Shown here: positions 6,663-8,635 of the stretch, piece after piece
Layout of the letters: each line of letters opens with the position of its first letter
Numbering within the stretch: position 1 is the stretch's first letter
Assembly (NCBI RefSeq): GCF_031432425.1
Contig: NZ_JAVKPH010000067.1
Span: forward strand, 1-8,635
DNA from: Ruixingdingia sedimenti
GTDB lineage: Bacteria > Pseudomonadota > Alphaproteobacteria > Rhodobacterales > Rhodobacteraceae
Length of the DNA stretch: 8,635 bases
Direction of reading: 5' to 3'
The notes under the pieces: generated by a model
What the model saw: the letters and a program-made list of their open reading frames with translations, nothing else
Database searches by the model: none
What the model was told of the DNA's origin: nothing
Position numbers and translations under genes: made by a program

Positions 6663-8144
6663 ATGGCAATCGTCTCCACCGGCCAGATCACCATCGTCGA
6701 TACCAACGACGCGCGTCCGATCACGGCCTTCATCACCACAACCCCCGGCATGCAGCAGGTCTTCACCAAGGACGAAAGCCTGGAATCCTACACGCCCAAC
6801 TGGCAGAGCGGCGCAAGTCTCGCGCTGACCGCGAAGGTCTATGCCGGCTCCACCAATGCCGCCGAGGACGTGACGGGGCTACTGACCAACCGCAAATGGT
6901 ACGTGGATCCCCCCACTGCCACCCCGATCACAGGCACCAGCGCTCTGGTCAGTTCGAACGCACAGATGAGCACCCGGTTCACCTCGGGCGCGGGTCACAC
7001 GTTCACGGTGGTGCATGACGCCAGCGGATCGACCCTGACCATCAGCGCCAACCTGCTGCCCACCGTCCCGCAGGTCGTGGTCTATTTCGAGGGCGACTAC
7101 ACTGACCCCGTGACTGGTCTCGTCAGCCATGTGATCGCGCAGATCAGCCTGAACGTGGTCAAGACCGGCACCAATGCGGTCTATCTCCAGATCGAGGGCA
7201 GCACCGCGATCGAGCAGGGGACTGGCGCGACCAAGAACGTCACCGCCGTCGCCGCCCGCCTGATCCGGGCCGCGGGCGTCGATACGACCGGCATCACCTA
7301 CCGCTGGTTCGAGAACCATGGGGCCGATCAGATCATCAACACGGCCCCCTACAACACCAAATATGGGATGCGCACCACCGCGGTGGGGGCAGCGCCCGTT
7401 CTGGCCGTCGGAAACATCGGTAGCAACCTGCCCGCCAGCGCAGCCTGGACTGGTCATAACACCCTGACCATCCACGAAAGCGCCGTGCAGGACATGGGGA
7501 TCTATCGCGTCGAGGCGAAGGATGCCGATGGCACGATCTACCAGACCTACTTCACGATCTACGACGTGTCCGACCCCTACGACGTTCGCATCAACTCATC
7601 GGCCGGCGACAAGCTCCAGAACGGTGTCGGATCCACCAATCTCACACCCGGCGTGTTCTATGGGTCCACCCAGATCACCGACCTGACCGGCTGGACCTTC
7701 ACCTGGACATTCTACAACAGGGATGGCAAGCGCGGGGCCTTTGTCGATGCCACCCGGACCGCGGTTTCGGGCGGGCGTACCATCTCGGCGAACACCGCCG
7801 GCTCCAACGCGGTCTTCACCTATAGCGGATCGCCGATCACTTTCGCCGCCGGCGACCTTCTCAAATGCGTCACCCCTGGTGGGGCCGAGGTGTTCTTCGA
7901 GGTCGCAAGCGGCACCGGCAACACCGTGACCATCCGGGGGCCGAACGTGCATGGCGCCTACGTCGCCTTCGCCAACTGGCTCGGTCAGCCGACCGTCAAC
8001 CAGTTCCAGAACGGTAAGCTCTTTGTCTGTCAGGGTGCGACCACACAAGGCAGGGTCACGACGAATGGGTCTGACCCGCTGACGGTGACGGGTGACGACA
8101 TCGACGTGAAGACCCGGATCTTCTGCGAGGCGAACCGGCCGTGA
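6663..8144 (+). CDS. Ig-like modular tail-tip accessory protein (493 aa)
   Basis: The ATG at 6663 is supported by an AGAGGA site. The protein looks like a row of beta-sandwich modules with no signal peptide. Module 1 (about 7-160) begins GQITIVDTNDA (7-17) and contains YTPNWQSGASLALTAKVY. Module 2 (about 165-305) has VTAVAARLIRAAGVDTTGITYRWF and the Ig-like ending LTIHESAVQDMGIYRVEAKD. Module 3 (about 306-400) opens DVRINSSAGDKLQNG and contains GWTFTWTFYNRDG; it resembles the last domain of the preceding tip protein. The C-terminal ~90 residues (GPNVHGAYVAFANW...CQG) I do not recognise. Such modules normally decorate J-like tip proteins or side fibres and bind surface polysaccharide or protein. 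GC is lower than in the structural genes (near 58% in one counted line), common for receptor-binding genes under diversifying exchange. Exact function unknown. Confidence 0.7.
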   Translation: MAIVSTGQITIVDTNDARPITAFITTTPGMQQVFTKDESLESYTPNWQSGASLALTAKVYAGSTNAAEDVTGLLTNRKWYVDPPTATPITGTSALVSSNAQMSTRFTSGAGHTFTVVHDASGSTLTISANLLPTVPQVVVYFEGDYTDPVTGLVSHVIAQISLNVVKTGTNAVYLQIEGSTAIEQGTGATKNVTAVAARLIRAAGVDTTGITYRWFENHGADQIINTAPYNTKYGMRTTAVGAAPVLAVGNIGSNLPASAAWTGHNTLTIHESAVQDMGIYRVEAKDADGTIYQTYFTIYDVSDPYDVRINSSAGDKLQNGVGSTNLTPGVFYGSTQITDLTGWTFTWTFYNRDGKRGAFVDATRTAVSGGRTISANTAGSNAVFTYSGSPITFAAGDLLKCVTPGGAEVFFEVASGTGNTVTIRGPNVHGAYVAFANWLGQPTVNQFQNGKLFVCQGATTQGRVTTNGSDPLTVTGDDIDVKTRIFCEANRP

Positions 8145-8635
8145 CCCATGTCGCTTCTGCCGAGCTCACGATCGCAGACCTGAACGATGGGCTGAATGCC
8201 TATCTGACACAGGACGCCTGTCTGATTGTCACAGCGGAGGACGGCACCGGCGGCAACTACACCATAGCCAACACGACGATGGTGATCCGGCAGGGCACGG
8301 CTGACGTTTCCTCCTACTGGACCGTCACCGCCACGCCCTCCGCCGGTGTCACCGGCGCGCTCTCGACCCGGACCTATTCGGTCTCGGCCATGTCCGTGGA
8401 CAGCGGCTATGTGGATCTGACCGCGAGCAAGACGGGCGAGACCCCGATCACGCTGCGGTTCACGATCGCCAAGGCCAAGCAGGGCGTCACGGGCGAGCGG
8501 GGTACGATCACCACGTCGAAGGACATCTCTCCGGCGTCCTCCTGGGACAACGCTCAGGCGAATACCGCCATCTCTGATGCCGGGGGAGGATCGCCTCGGG
8601 CTGGGGACGTGGTAACGCTCTACAACAACGCCGCA
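8141..8635 (+). CDS. Second Ig-like tail-tip accessory protein, N-terminal part (3' partial)
   Basis: The start is GTG at 8141, overlapping the previous stop by four bases (GTGA). The frame stays open to the window edge, giving 165 residues; the nearby ATG at 8148 is in another frame. The N-terminus has ELTIADLNDG (8-17), aligning without gaps to ITIVDTNDA at the same positions of the preceding protein. An Ig-like domain follows (about 40-125: TMVIRQGTADVSSYWTV, RTYSVSAM, YVDLTAS, ITLRFTIAKAK). Then comes a short GVTGERG collagen-like linker and a region ending PRAGDVVTLYNN, typical of phage tail fibre or tip proteins that run on into receptor-binding domains. Its placement and coupling suggest that it works with the tip protein and the preceding protein. 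The C-terminus, likely the binding part, lies outside the window. Confidence 0.7.
   Translation, partial: MTHVASAELTIADLNDGLNAYLTQDACLIVTAEDGTGGNYTIANTTMVIRQGTADVSSYWTVTATPSAGVTGALSTRTYSVSAMSVDSGYVDLTASKTGETPITLRFTIAKAKQGVTGERGTITTSKDISPASSWDNAQANTAISDAGGGSPRAGDVVTLYNNAA

Noticed and set aside
8130..8150. Possible programmed -1 frameshift joining the two Ig-like proteins
   Set aside because: The second frame is -1 to the first, but there is no slippery heptamer; a GTGA stop/start overlap and a fresh N-terminal motif explain the junction.
1..8635. tRNA, CRISPR array, insertion sequence, integrase, attachment site
   Set aside because: No cloverleaf, regularly spaced repeats, transposase motifs or terminal inverted repeats were seen; nearly all bases are accounted for by coupled coding frames.

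Overview
This 8.6 kb window is a tail-module segment of a long-tailed (siphovirus-type) phage or prophage. The sequence is GC-rich (roughly 60-73% in hand-counted lines), and the genes are packed with 1-4 bp stop/start overlaps. The gene order (tape measure, small tail protein, DUF2163-like protein, small NlpC/P60-position protein, large J-like tip protein) recalls phages and gene-transfer agents of Alphaproteobacteria, especially Rhodobacterales such as Rhodobacter or Paracoccus. That assignment is inference from composition and order. No integrase, attachment site or host gene is present, so prophage and free phage cannot be told apart.

Layout, left to right: the 3' end of a tape measure gene carrying an embedded M15-type peptidase domain (1-1272); a distal-tail-like protein (1272-1928); an unusual lower-GC interval (about 1929-2323); a DUF2163-like baseplate/hub protein (2324-2923); a small DUF6950/NlpC-like protein (2920-3345); a 1101-residue J-like tail tip protein with three fibronectin-III-like domains (3345-6650); a 493-residue protein built of Ig-like modules (6663-8144); and the start of a second such protein, cut by the window edge (8141-8635). 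Together these genes would set tail length, help the tail cross the cell wall, close the distal end of the tube, and display receptor-binding domains.

The part that does not fit is 1929-2323. Every other gene is on the + strand. Here the most protein-like frame is on the - strand: 100 residues with an unbroken heptad pattern, foreign-looking codons, a good Shine-Dalgarno sequence, and a hairpin that would hide that Shine-Dalgarno. On the + strand the interval still begins with a very strong ribosome-binding site and ATG, and ends in a TGATG overlap with the next gene. This looks like a reverse-oriented cargo gene (moron) that replaced or overprinted a small tail gene. It is the best candidate for something undescribed. 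The second point of interest is the pair of proteins after the tip gene, which share an N-terminal motif in exact register and appear to be separately encoded extensions of the tip complex.

No tRNA, rRNA, CRISPR array, insertion sequence or convincing terminator was seen. Outside 1929-2323 no non-coding gap exceeds 12 bases.
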